From NCBI GenBank assembly GCA_016743945.1, contig JADGFI010000005.1, positions 186,001 through 250,000 of the forward strand: DNA of 64,000 bases. Reading direction: 5' to 3'. Every line of letters starts with the position of its first letter. Position 1 is the stretch's first letter. The position numbers and the translations under genes are program-made. Below the pieces are notes generated by a model. It worked only from the letters and a program-made list of their open reading frames with translations. It was not told where the DNA came from and did no database searches. The DNA is from Desulfobacteraceae bacterium (GTDB lineage: Bacteria; Desulfobacterota; Desulfobacteria; Desulfobacterales; Desulfobacteraceae). Shown here in pieces: positions 17,661 to 25,912 of the stretch.

Positions 17661-18384
17661 CCTTTGATTCTACATTAAATACCAGCTCAATATTCTCCTG
17701 ACTCATAACTTCGCTGGTTTTTCCCTTGGCCACGATTTCTCCCTTTTTTAGGAACAAGATTTCATCTGCCCATCCCGCCGCCAGATTCAAATCGTGGAGA
17801 ACACAGATAATTGTTCCCTTTGTTTTTTGTACCATTTGTTTAATAATACCCAGGTAATGAAGGGTATGGTTAATATCCATATTGGAAAAGGCTTCGTCTA
17901 AAAGCAGCACCGGTGTCGCCTGGCACAAGGCTCTTGCAAAAATACACCGCTGCTTTTCACCGCCGGACAATTCGGTCACCCTTCGTTGCTTTAAGTGGGA
18001 TATCCCGGTTTCCTCCATGACCCGGGCAACCAATCTCTTGTCAATTTGGGAGGGGTGGGAAAATCTGTCGATATAGGGGTGTCGCCCCATCATGACCACT
18101 TCCTCTACGGAAAAAGGAAAATTAATATAATAATTCTGGGACACCAAGGATATGGCCTGGGCAATCTTTTTTTTGGACAGCGATAGGATATTGGTTTTGT
18201 CCAGGAGAACCTGCCCTCTGTCAGGGAGTATAAATCCAGAAATCAGATCCAGAAGAGTTGTTTTTCCGCTTCCATTGGGGCCGAGTATCCCATAAAATTT
18301 GCCCGGGGAAAACTCAGAGGACACCTGCCTGATAATGGGGGTGTCCCCATGGGAAAAACATAAATTTTGGAGATGTATTTTCAT
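17608..18384 (-). CDS. ABC transporter ATP-binding protein (BtuD/FecE-like)
   Basis: 258 residues. Walker A GPNGSGKTT (~35-43), Q-loop SLVSQNYYINFP, signature LSGGEKQR, Walker B VLLLDEAFSNMD and the H-loop VLHDLNLAAGWAD are all intact. The relation to FecE/BtuD is clear from MGRHPYIDRF. It powers the permease encoded immediately upstream (3-bp gap) and works with the binding protein encoded downstream. It is inner-membrane associated on the cytoplasmic side. Confidence 0.93.
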   Translation of the reverse strand: MKIHLQNLCFSHGDTPIIRQVSSEFSPGKFYGILGPNGSGKTTLLDLISGFILPDRGQVLLDKTNILSLSKKKIAQAISLVSQNYYINFPFSVEEVVMMGRHPYIDRFSHPSQIDKRLVARVMEETGISHLKQRRVTELSGGEKQRCIFARALCQATPVLLLDEAFSNMDINHTLHYLGIIKQMVQKTKGTIICVLHDLNLAAGWADEILFLKKGEIVAKGKTSEVMSQENIELVFNVESKVEFNEYVQAKQVYFKSK

Positions 18385-18387
18385 GGG

Positions 18388-19488
18388 CTAGGTTAACCGG
18401 CTCCTTTTAAATATCCAGCAGAAGACCGGGCCGCCAATGAGGGCGGTAAGAACGCCTATGGGGATTTCATGGGGAAGGACTGCCCGGGTAATGGTGTCGG
18501 CAAACAACAATAAAAAGGCACCCACTATCATGGAGAGGGGCAGCAATTTTCTGTTGTCAGGTCCTGTAATAAATCGGACCATGTGGGGAACCAGAAGTCC
18601 GACAAAGCCGATGATACCCGATACGGATACACAGATAGCCGCCAGCATGGATCCGGTTACCAACAACAGAAGGGTTACGCGTTTAATATCCACCCCAAGG
18701 CTGGATGCGGCTTTGTCCCCCAGCGAGATAAGATTCAAATCCCTGGCAAAATAAATGGCAATGATGAATCCCATAACAAGAAAGATACATATGACCATAA
18801 AATTACTCCAGGTTTTGGAGGCAAAACTTCCCATGAGCCAGAAAATAATAACAGATACCTGTTCATTGGCAATGAATTTCAAAAAACTGATGCCGGCGGA
18901 AAGGATCGCCGCCACAATAATGCCGGATAAAATCAGGTTGTTGGAGGAAAGACCGCTCACAGATCCTTTTGATGAGGATGAATAGGATAAAAAAATGACA
19001 AAAAACAGGGTGGCGCAGGCGCCTGTGAATGCAAATGCAGGAATGGACACAAAGGTGGCACCCAGGTTCAGTAATATGGCAATACATGCCCCAAAGGCGG
19101 CTCCGGCTGAAACGCCAAGGGTGTAGGGGTCTGCCAGGGGGTTTAATAAGATTCCCTGGAATAGGACCCCGGATATGGAAAGGGCTGCTCCCACAGCAGC
19201 GCAGGTGAGAATCCTGGGAAGCCGGACATCGAAAATAACAGCGGTAAAGGTCTCGCCAGTGGGAGTGGGTGTATTCATGTTTCCGAAAAGCCTGTTCACA
19301 AGAATATCCGCAATTTTTTCCATGGGAATAGCGATATAGCCCATGGAAAGCGAAACCATTATCATTGCAAATAGAAGCAGGGAAAACAGCGCTATCATAT
19401 ATAAAAAAGTGTGATCTGATATCATCCGCTTCACTCTTGAATTGATATGGGGCTTGTTTGAAAGGTATTCTTTTTCTGGAGGATTCAT
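18388..19488 (-). CDS. ABC transporter permease (BtuC/FecCD family)
   Basis: 366 residues with about ten transmembrane helices. Family hallmarks are RLPRILTCAAVGAALSISGVLFQGILLNPLADPYTLGVSAGAAFGA, and near the end GFVGLLVPHMVRFITGPDNR. A 30-residue polar N-terminus precedes the first helix. It is the first gene of the operon, downstream of the riboswitch and its terminator, and forms the channel of a B12/metal-chelate importer. Confidence 0.93.
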   Translation of the reverse strand: MNPPEKEYLSNKPHINSRVKRMISDHTFLYMIALFSLLLFAMIMVSLSMGYIAIPMEKIADILVNRLFGNMNTPTPTGETFTAVIFDVRLPRILTCAAVGAALSISGVLFQGILLNPLADPYTLGVSAGAAFGACIAILLNLGATFVSIPAFAFTGACATLFFVIFLSYSSSSKGSVSGLSSNNLILSGIIVAAILSAGISFLKFIANEQVSVIIFWLMGSFASKTWSNFMVICIFLVMGFIIAIYFARDLNLISLGDKAASSLGVDIKRVTLLLLVTGSMLAAICVSVSGIIGFVGLLVPHMVRFITGPDNRKLLPLSMIVGAFLLLFADTITRAVLPHEIPIGVLTALIGGPVFCWIFKRSRLT

Positions 19489-19516
19489 CTATTCCCGGTC
19501 CCATTTGTTCCATGTG

Positions 19517-19546
19517 AAACAACCATGTGATAAAGAATGGTTGTTT
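19517..19546 (-). other. Perfect 10-bp hairpin in the leader of the B12 operon
   Basis: AAACAACCAT and ATGGTTGTTT (19517-19526 and 19537-19546) pair perfectly around a 10-nt loop, 29 bp before the first start codon. No T-run follows on the minus strand, so it is not a second terminator for the operon. On the plus strand TGTCTTTTTT follows, so it could stop antisense transcription. The role is unknown. Confidence 0.4.
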
Positions 19547-19570
19547 GTCTTTTTTCGCTATCGTCGCCCA

Positions 19571-19606
19571 ATAAAAAACCCATACCAGAATCTTTTCTGA
19601 CATGGG
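19571..19606 (-). terminator. Intrinsic terminator serving as riboswitch expression platform
   Basis: On the minus strand CCCATGTCAGAA pairs with TTCTGGTATGGG (12 pairs, two of them G-U) around a four-base AAGA loop, directly followed by TTTTTT. It lies between the cobalamin aptamer and the first gene of the operon. This is the expected layout for B12-dependent premature termination. Confidence 0.85.
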
Positions 19607-19666
19607 AACCGAATTTATCCACATTCTGCCGATCTGCCCAACTCCTCGCGGGCAAAATGATCAAGC

Positions 19667-19832
19667 ATTCAGGCAGGTTTTCTGGCTTCCGGATCAGGTT
19701 ACTTGCCACTCCTTCCCGCTGAAAAAATAATTCAGCAGTGGTTGTCGTGATTTTCATCCCCGGTCACAGCGGCGGGTCCGTTCCTGAATTTCACAGGATT
19801 CCCTTTTAATTGCACATGGCAGCACCTGAAAT
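19667..19832 (-). ncRNA. Cobalamin riboswitch controlling the B12 transport/biosynthesis operon
   Basis: Read on the minus strand, the aptamer begins CAGGTGCTGCC and ends AACCTGCCTG (outer helix). It contains the conserved core blocks ACGGACCCGCCGCTGTGACCGG, split over the P3-P5 region, then GCGGGAAGGAGTGGC and AAGCCAGAAAACCTGCC. These are the usual cobalamin-aptamer signatures, including the B12-box equivalent. Adenosylcobalamin binding should favour the terminator at 19571-19606 and shut off the downstream ABC transporter and cbi genes. Confidence 0.92.
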
Positions 19833-19840
19833 ATCTCTTC

Positions 19841-19869
19841 AAAATAACCCTTTCCCCCAAGTGTGTCAA
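19841..19869 (-). promoter_or_regulatory. Sigma-70-type promoter of the B12 operon
   Basis: On the minus strand a consensus -35 TTGACA (19864-19869) is separated by 17 bp from -10 TATTTT (19841-19846). Transcription would begin about 19834, right at the 5' edge of the riboswitch. Confidence 0.7.
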
Positions 19870-19982
19870 GGAAAAACCAGCAATTCGGTTACCATTAATA
19901 CAGAGCAGGCCCATTTAGAAAGGCACTTGTTACAAGGCTGAGAACTGGTGCCAAATTGGGCAGACTAAAGCCAGAGGGAAAC

Positions 19983-20108
19983 TTGGTCCATCAGGGAAAT
20001 AAGACTTCCCATGAAAAAATCGTAACCGCTTTTTTCCTTTGCCTGGCCTTTGCCGCCGGCATGGCTCTGGCTGATCTGTGCCCCCTTACCGCGAATCAGA
20101 TGAAATAA
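19983..20108 (+). CDS. Small secretory ORF or gene relic (signal peptide + 11 residues)
   Basis: From a TTG at 19983 (GAGGGAAAC upstream) a 41-residue frame runs to a TAA. Residues ~10-30 look like a signal peptide: EKIVTAFFLCLAFAAGMALA, cleavable before DLCPLTANQMK. An ATG three codons before the hydrophobic run (ATGAAAAAATCG) is one base out of frame, which suggests a once longer gene, beginning MKKIVTAFF, damaged by a frameshift. A strong plus-strand terminator follows at 20205. It may be a relic or a real micropeptide; the stretch otherwise looks empty. Confidence 0.3.
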   Translation: MVHQGNKTSHEKIVTAFFLCLAFAAGMALADLCPLTANQMK

Positions 20109-20204
20109 GAATTACCCGTGTAATGGCCGTGTTGTGGTTTCATGATGCCCCTCTTGTGGAATGTGTCCGGCACCCCTCTTAAATCCTTATTTCCAGGCAA
20201 TTTT

Positions 20205-20245
20205 AACACACCCGGGATTTATATTCCGGGTGTGTTGTTTGTCTT
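20205..20245 (+). terminator. Strong plus-strand terminator in the 19.9-20.5 kb gap
   Basis: AACACACCCGG pairs with CCGGGTGTGTT (20205-20236) around a short AT-rich loop, followed by GTTTGTCTTTT. In the minus direction no T-run follows. It implies a plus-strand transcript ending here, for which the only visible candidate is the small frame at 19983-20108. Confidence 0.7.
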
Positions 20246-20432
20246 TTACTTCCGTGACATTTTAATTCTCCCTGGATAGGATATAGTTATTCATTGCTCT
20301 TTTAGAAGAGATGTGTTCTTTTAACAGTGGATCTTTAAGCCCTTTTATAAAAAAATTATTTCACTTCTTTACTTTTTGATTAAATTTGAATAGGTGTTTT
20401 AATGTAGTAAAATAATCAAAGGCAATCTCGCT

Positions 20433-20555
20433 ATGGGAAAACATAAAAATTTGTTTGCAGGAAAGGACATCAGGGCAACTTTATACAATTTAGCCGTTAT
20501 AATTAGCACTACTATATTTTTATCAGGAATGGGCAGGGGAAAATGCAATATTTGA
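20433..20555 (+). CDS. Possible small membrane peptide overlapping the kinase start
   Basis: A 40-residue frame from ATG 20433 ends 13 bp inside the kinase gene. It has a basic N-terminus (MGKHKNLFAGKD) and one hydrophobic stretch (LYNLAVIISTTIFLSGMG). AAAGG lies 11 bp upstream of its start. It could be a translationally coupled leader peptide. The evidence is only the open frame and its overlap, so I hold it loosely. Confidence 0.25.
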   Translation: MGKHKNLFAGKDIRATLYNLAVIISTTIFLSGMGRGKCNI

Positions 20556-23158
20556 GCGCAATCCTGCCGTTATATTCCGCCATTCTGTTTTTATTTCTGG
20601 GCATCACGGTTTATTTTATATCCAGGAGCTCTGTACGCAAGGTCTTTTTAAGGTTCTGCTTCATTACCTTTTATTGGCAGTTTTCCTGGGTTGTCCTTTT
20701 TTTGTTAAACAGCCGTGAGTATTCCGATCTCATTTGCAGAATAGGCTATTCGGGTATCATTTTTCTTCCCGTAAGTGGTTATGAAACCGTTGTCCATTAT
20801 CTGAAATACCCCACCCGGCATATCCGGTTTCTTTATCTGATCTGTTTCGGGTTTCTTTTCAGCCTGTGGACAACAGATCTTTTTATCCAGGGAGCCCATC
20901 CGTATTCATTCGGATATTATCCAAAGGGAGGAATTCTCCATTTGTCCTACATTGTCATGGTTTTTTTTCTTATTATCAAAGGCGCATGGGGTCTGGTCTC
21001 TGCATATAAAAAAGAAACGGATCGGCTGAAAAAGAAATTGCTTCTCTTCTTTTTCTTTTCAATCAATATCTTCAGTTTTTCCGGGATTGATTACCTTTTG
21101 AATTATCCCCATGTGGTGGAAAAATTGAATATCCAGCTTTATCCTGTCGGCGTCTTTTTCATCACCGCCAGTGTCATGGTCTTTATCCTCTCCCATTTCA
21201 TGGCCCTGAACCTGACACTTGAGAAACGGGTGACCCAGAAGACGATTCAGTTAAAAGACTCCATTCAAGCCCTAGAAGAAGCTGCCAACACTGAAAAGAA
21301 TTTCATCGCCAATGTGACCCATGAACTCAGGACCCCCCTGACCCTCATCCGAGGATGGACCGATTATATCATTGGAGAAGAATCAGGAAAAGTGCCTGAT
21401 TCTCTTTTGAAGGTTCTTAACAAGGTCAGACTCCAGACCCTTAACCTTACTGAAAAAATCAATGAATTGCTAAAATTTTCCAAGTTTGATGCCGGCATGG
21501 GGACGCTTTCTCTCTGTAAAATCGATATTGATGCCCATATTTTTCGGATTGTATCCAGTTTCAGGGGGCTGACCCAACAAAGCGGTATCCAGTTTAAGTA
21601 TATCTGTGAGTCAAAAATAAAAGATATCTTTATTGACAGGGAAAAACTCAAGGATATTTTAAATAATCTGATCCGAAATGCCTACAAATTCACTGAAAAA
21701 GGCCGGATAGACGTCAGGGTTTCGGATCAAGGCGATACCATCATCATCAAGGTGAAGGATACCGGTATCGGTATGTCCCGGGAGCTGACTCAAAATGTTT
21801 TCCAGAGGTTCCGACAGGGCGACAGTTCAAAAACCCGGCAATATGAGGGGACGGGACTGGGCCTTGCTATTGTAAAGGAATCGGTTCAAATGATGCACGG
21901 CAGCATATCGGTTCAAAGCCTTGAAAACAAATGGACCTGCTTTACCGTAAAAATTCCCAAAGATCTTGAAATTCTTGAGCCTGACTGTGTTGCGGAAAAA
22001 AGGAAAAAAGAACGAAGATGCAGTTTTGATAATTACAGATATAATGAACGCCGGAAAAAGGACCGGCGGGATCCAGACCTTGCCGGTATTGGCAGCATGG
22101 ATATCATTAAGATTGCAGCTGCCGATAGATTCTTTTCCTCATCAAAAAGCATAAAAAAAATTAAAAGTGAGAATTCCGCTGGCTGTATTGTCATTGCCGA
22201 AGACAATCCGGGTATCCAGGACTTTCTGGGCAAGGCTCTCAAGGGATATACCCTGCTTCTGGCCCCAAACGGAAAAGTCGCCTGGGAAACGATCCAGGAA
22301 ACAAAGCCGGATCTCATTATTTCGGACATCATGATGCCCTTTATGGACGGTTATTCCCTGCTCAAGAACATTCGAAATAACAAAGAGACCTCCGGCATTC
22401 CCGTCATCATCATCACCTCCCTTACAGAACAGGATGACCGGATAAAATCCCTTCAAATGGGAGCAGATGATTACCTGACCAAGCCTTTTCACCACCTGGA
22501 ACTCCAGGCCAGGGTTAAAAATGTTATCAGCCTTCACACTCTTGAAAGAGAAAAAACCCGGACAGAGCAGCTGAAAATTTTTCTCATGGTGCTGGCCTCG
22601 GCCATTGAATCAAAGGATACATACACGGGGGGGCATGTGGAACGGGTGGCAAACTATGCAAGGGATCTTGCCCGGAAAAGTAATCTGGCCGAAGATCAGG
22701 TGGAAAATATTTATATGGGCACCATTGTCCATGATGTCGGGAAAATCGGAATTAAGGATGAGGTGCTCAACAAACCCGGCAATCTCAATGACAAAGAATT
22801 TGAACACATCAAGGAACACCCCCTCATTGGGAAAAATCTGTTATCCAAACTAAAGATTGCCCCTGTTGCCGTGAATATTGCTTATAACCACCATGAGAAA
22901 TGGAACGGGACGGGCTACCCCAGGGGCATCAGCAAAGAAGATATCCCCCTTGAGGCCAGGATTGCCACCCTGGCCGATTTTTGGGATGCCATTACATCAG
23001 ACCGCCCCTACCGCAATGCCATGCCCCTGGACAAAGCCATCTGGATCATGCACGAGGAGCGGGAAAAATCCTTTGATCCAGATCTTTTTGACCTGTTCAT
23101 GGATGAAGAGGATAAACTATATCTGAAATATATCAGCAATAAAACCCCAGCAAATTGA
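20543..23158 (+). CDS. Membrane histidine kinase fused to receiver and HD-GYP phosphodiesterase
   Basis: 871 residues; AGGGGAAA precedes the ATG. Order: seven-helix membrane region (~1-225); coiled coil; HisKA with FIANVTHELRTPL (~255-265); HATPase with DTGIGMS and GTGLGLAI (to ~475); a highly basic linker (RRKKDRR); receiver with EDN, phospho-Asp in LIISDIMMPFMDG, and TKPFHH (~550-670); and a complete HD-GYP domain (~690-855) with HDVGKIGI and HHEKWNGTGYPRG. HD-GYP domains hydrolyse cyclic di-GMP. One protein thus holds input, kinase, receiver and output, so phosphorylation could directly gate c-di-GMP breakdown. It stands alone, between the B12 operon (divergent) and gatB (convergent, 4-bp gap). 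Confidence 0.92.
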   Translation: MQYLSAILPLYSAILFLFLGITVYFISRSSVRKVFLRFCFITFYWQFSWVVLFLLNSREYSDLICRIGYSGIIFLPVSGYETVVHYLKYPTRHIRFLYLICFGFLFSLWTTDLFIQGAHPYSFGYYPKGGILHLSYIVMVFFLIIKGAWGLVSAYKKETDRLKKKLLLFFFFSINIFSFSGIDYLLNYPHVVEKLNIQLYPVGVFFITASVMVFILSHFMALNLTLEKRVTQKTIQLKDSIQALEEAANTEKNFIANVTHELRTPLTLIRGWTDYIIGEESGKVPDSLLKVLNKVRLQTLNLTEKINELLKFSKFDAGMGTLSLCKIDIDAHIFRIVSSFRGLTQQSGIQFKYICESKIKDIFIDREKLKDILNNLIRNAYKFTEKGRIDVRVSDQGDTIIIKVKDTGIGMSRELTQNVFQRFRQGDSSKTRQYEGTGLGLAIVKESVQMMHGSISVQSLENKWTCFTVKIPKDLEILEPDCVAEKRKKERRCSFDNYRYNERRKKDRRDPDLAGIGSMDIIKIAAADRFFSSSKSIKKIKSENSAGCIVIAEDNPGIQDFLGKALKGYTLLLAPNGKVAWETIQETKPDLIISDIMMPFMDGYSLLKNIRNNKETSGIPVIIITSLTEQDDRIKSLQMGADDYLTKPFHHLELQARVKNVISLHTLEREKTRTEQLKIFLMVLASAIESKDTYTGGHVERVANYARDLARKSNLAEDQVENIYMGTIVHDVGKIGIKDEVLNKPGNLNDKEFEHIKEHPLIGKNLLSKLKIAPVAVNIAYNHHEKWNGTGYPRGISKEDIPLEARIATLADFWDAITSDRPYRNAMPLDKAIWIMHEEREKSFDPDLFDLFMDEEDKLYLKYISNKTPAN

Positions 23159-23162
23159 TCTC

Positions 23163-24590
23163 TCAGGCAAGCTGCTCATTGATCATTTCCTGAATAATCT
23201 TTGGATTGGCCTTGCCCCTGGAGGCTTTCATGGCCTGTCCCACAAGAAACCCAATGGCTTTTTTGTTCCCATTTTTATAGTTGTCCACTGCAGAAGCATT
23301 TTCGGCAAGGATATTCTCAACTATCTCTGCAAGTTTTGAGGCATCGGAAACCTGCCTGAAGCCGAATCGTTCGACAATTTCCTGGGCTGTTTCCTGGGTC
23401 TTAAACAGTTTTTCCAACACGGATTTGGCTGAATTTGAATTGATCTCATTTTTTTCAAGCATCTGGATCAGGCCTGCAAACCGTTCCGGCGTGACCCTGG
23501 AATCTGACAGGGTCTGGCCATGGGCCTTTAGGGCAGGAAGAAGCTGGGTTGCGATCGTGTTGGCTGCCCTTCGGGGGGGGACATCAAACTTGATGACAGA
23601 TTCAAAGAATTCGGAAAGTTCCCGGTCGGAACCCATGAGCACAGCTTCATCATGGATCAATGAATAATCCCGGACAAAACGCCTGACTTTCTGACTAGGC
23701 ATTTCCGGAAGCAGGTTTTTTATCTTGTCGATCCAGGCCTGGGTGAGGACGATGGATGGGACGGAAGGGTCCGGAATACAGGGGCCTTCAAATTTTGCCC
23801 GCATGGCCGTTGTAATATGTTTTTCAGGATCCCACAGTCTTGTGTGCAGTACAATTGGTTCGTTGTTGTTGGTTGAATCGATCTGGCGCTTAATCTCATA
23901 GGCAATGGCATCGCCCACATGGTGGATGGAGTTCATGTTCTTGATCTCCACCTTGGTGTTTAGCTGGTCGCTGCCCCGGGGCCGGATGGAGATGTTTGCA
24001 TCGCAACGCATGGTGCCAGATTCCATGCTGCATTCTGCACAGCCCGTGTACCGGATTTGGTTTCTTATGGCCTTGAGAAATTCCATGGCTTCGTAGGGCG
24101 TTTTCAGTTCGGGCTCAGTGACAACCTCGACAAGGGGGGTGCCGGCCCGGTTGAAATCCACCAGGCTGATGGGGATCCGGCCGTCTGTCTCATGGACAAG
24201 CCTGGCCACATCCTCCTCCATGTGAACATGGTGAAGTCTTAGTTTTCGTGGGTTTCCCTGTTCATCCTGGATCTCGACCCAGCCATGCCTTGCAAGGGGC
24301 TTGTGGGCCTGGGAAAGCTGGAACCCCTTGGGAAGATCCGGGTAGTAATAGACCTTCTGGTCAAAGGCGCTCAGGTGTTGGATCTCACAATCAAGGGCCA
24401 GGCAGGCGAGACTTGCCTTTTCAAGGACCTGCCGGCTCAAGACAGGCAGGGCGCCGGGCATCCAGAGGCAGACAGGACAGACATTGGTGTTTGGATCATC
24501 GCCTGGTCTGTTGGCGCAGTCGCAGAACAATTTGGTGGCTGAGTTGAGCTGGATATGAACTTCAAGACCGATTACAGCTTCATATTTCAT
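23163..24590 (-). CDS. gatB: Asp-tRNA(Asn)/Glu-tRNA(Gln) amidotransferase subunit B (GatB)
   Basis: 475 residues, full length. GatB phosphorylates mischarged Asp-tRNA(Asn) or Glu-tRNA(Gln) and amidates it with ammonia channelled from GatA. N-terminal cradle motifs are intact: VIGLEVHIQL, a zinc-site pattern with FCDCANR and CPVCLW, FDQKVYYYPDLPKG, HMEEDVARLVHE and VDFNRAGTPLVEVVTEPE. The C-terminal YqeY-like tail ends KANPKIIQEMINEQL. It overlaps the gatA-like gene upstream by 4 bp (ATGA). Its catalytic core looks functional even though its GatA neighbour does not. Confidence 0.96.
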   Translation of the reverse strand: MKYEAVIGLEVHIQLNSATKLFCDCANRPGDDPNTNVCPVCLWMPGALPVLSRQVLEKASLACLALDCEIQHLSAFDQKVYYYPDLPKGFQLSQAHKPLARHGWVEIQDEQGNPRKLRLHHVHMEEDVARLVHETDGRIPISLVDFNRAGTPLVEVVTEPELKTPYEAMEFLKAIRNQIRYTGCAECSMESGTMRCDANISIRPRGSDQLNTKVEIKNMNSIHHVGDAIAYEIKRQIDSTNNNEPIVLHTRLWDPEKHITTAMRAKFEGPCIPDPSVPSIVLTQAWIDKIKNLLPEMPSQKVRRFVRDYSLIHDEAVLMGSDRELSEFFESVIKFDVPPRRAANTIATQLLPALKAHGQTLSDSRVTPERFAGLIQMLEKNEINSNSAKSVLEKLFKTQETAQEIVERFGFRQVSDASKLAEIVENILAENASAVDNYKNGNKKAIGFLVGQAMKASRGKANPKIIQEMINEQLA

Positions 24591-25792
24591 GGTGTATTTC
24601 CCTTTGTATGTATATCAGATATGCGGGCTGCAAGGGCCAGCAGGCCTGGATCATCAAATCGTTTGCCAATGAGCTGGAGGGCTGGGAAGCCTGGGATGGA
24701 AATCGCCGGATTTCCCGTGAGGTTGGCAAGAACGGTCAATGAAAATGTATCATACAGGCCAGATAGGGTGTCAGGCCTGTTCAGACTTGCAAAAGATTTG
24801 CTAACGGGTAGAAGGATCAGGTCAACTGTTTTAAAGGATTGTTCAAGGTTTTGGATCAGCCTGGCCCTGGTGCGGCAGGCATCCAAAAAAGCATTGTAGT
24901 TGTGGTATTGAAAATATCCCCCCTGGAAAAGATAGGCTTTTACCAGGGGGGCAAAGGATTCTTTCCTGGATTTGATGTACATTTCGTTCCAGTTCTTTGT
25001 CAAAGCAGATGTTCTGTGGCCGTAGCGGACACTGTCGAACCTGCCTGCACTGGAAGATGCTTCAACAGAACCTATAAGGTTGTGAACCACGGGGGCAAGG
25101 GAAAAGTCTTTGATCTCAACCTTTTTTATTCCCAGACCGGACCGGGCAAGCCTGTCAATGGCTGTCTCCATGTCATCGGTTGTATCCATTTCATGGCGGC
25201 ACCCCTTTATAAGGCCAAGAGTGATGGGGCGATCCTTATCTTTTGGGTGGCTGAATCCATACATGGCCTTTTCAATGCCGGGTTCATCCATGGATGCATC
25301 ACCCTGATCAATGCCTGCCATTGTCTGGACTGTTTTTGAGATCATATCCAGGGAGTTTGCCAGGATGCCGCAGGTCTCCATGGACGGGACAAGGCCGATC
25401 ATGCCGGAACGGGAGATGAGGCCGTAGCTGGGCTTGAACCCGAAACACCCACTGTCTGCAGCTGCCATCCTTGCCTCTCCTGTGGTGTCGGTCTTGAGAA
25501 CCACATCCACAAGTCCATTGGCGATGGCAGCCGCCCCGGTGTCATTTTCAAGACCCAGGCCAAGTTCCGCCATTGCTGTCCGGCCTTTGAGGTTTGCACC
25601 GGCATTGCGAAGATGTTTAATCAGGGTGGCGTCTTCCAAGGCCACATAGTTTTCAAGGGCCAAAGACTGGGCCTGGGTGGGCCAGTCTTTTACGCAAATG
25701 CTGGGCTCAATGGCAACCGTCGTATCTGCCAGAAGGCCTTTTGCCCTGGGCTGGGTTGAGTCGTCTATATGGGTAAAAATCCTATCTTCCAT
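24587..25792 (-). CDS. GatA-like amidase pseudoenzyme lacking the Ser-cisSer-Lys triad
   Basis: 401 residues from the ATG at 25792; true GatA is ~485. The fold signature aligns well (GCFGFKPSYGLISRSGMIGLVPSMETCG matches the GatA segment after the nucleophile). The catalytic Lys of the AIKD motif is E29 (AIEPSIC), the cis-Ser of the glycine/serine loop is N83, and the nucleophile Ser of DTGGS is E106 (DTTGE). About 25 residues before the glycine loop are missing. The reading frame is intact and it is translationally coupled to gatB. It is unlikely to release ammonia from glutamine and may be a scaffold for GatB/GatC. The alternative is decay of a paralogue, but a clean frame argues against that. 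Confidence 0.85.
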   Translation of the reverse strand: MEDRIFTHIDDSTQPRAKGLLADTTVAIEPSICVKDWPTQAQSLALENYVALEDATLIKHLRNAGANLKGRTAMAELGLGLENDTGAAAIANGLVDVVLKTDTTGEARMAAADSGCFGFKPSYGLISRSGMIGLVPSMETCGILANSLDMISKTVQTMAGIDQGDASMDEPGIEKAMYGFSHPKDKDRPITLGLIKGCRHEMDTTDDMETAIDRLARSGLGIKKVEIKDFSLAPVVHNLIGSVEASSSAGRFDSVRYGHRTSALTKNWNEMYIKSRKESFAPLVKAYLFQGGYFQYHNYNAFLDACRTRARLIQNLEQSFKTVDLILLPVSKSFASLNRPDTLSGLYDTFSLTVLANLTGNPAISIPGFPALQLIGKRFDDPGLLALAARISDIHTKGNTP

Positions 25793-25820
25793 GAAAAATC
25801 CTTTTGTGTCGTCCTGTTTA

Positions 25821-25912
25821 TATGAAACTTTGGCCAAAACATTGCAACTATAAGAGTTTCGTTTTTCGTTGTGGCGAGAGCAAATACTCGTGCTCCGGCC
25901 ATGCCGGTTATT
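25821..25912 (+). repeat. 92-bp dispersed repeat, copy A
   Basis: Matches 61828-61919 over 92 bp without gaps, with about 11 differences by hand count. The best-conserved part is CGTTGTGGCGAG followed by GTGCTCCGGCC and CCGGTTATT. This copy fills the 115-bp gap between the aspS-gatC stop and the gatA-like start, and overlaps the last bases of aspS-gatC. It has no coding sense in either strand that I can defend. Confidence 0.8.

Noticed and set aside
19938..19943. CTGAGA motif suggesting a thiamine-pyrophosphate riboswitch
   Set aside because: The partner block of the THI element (ACCTGA...GGAT) and the required helices are absent.
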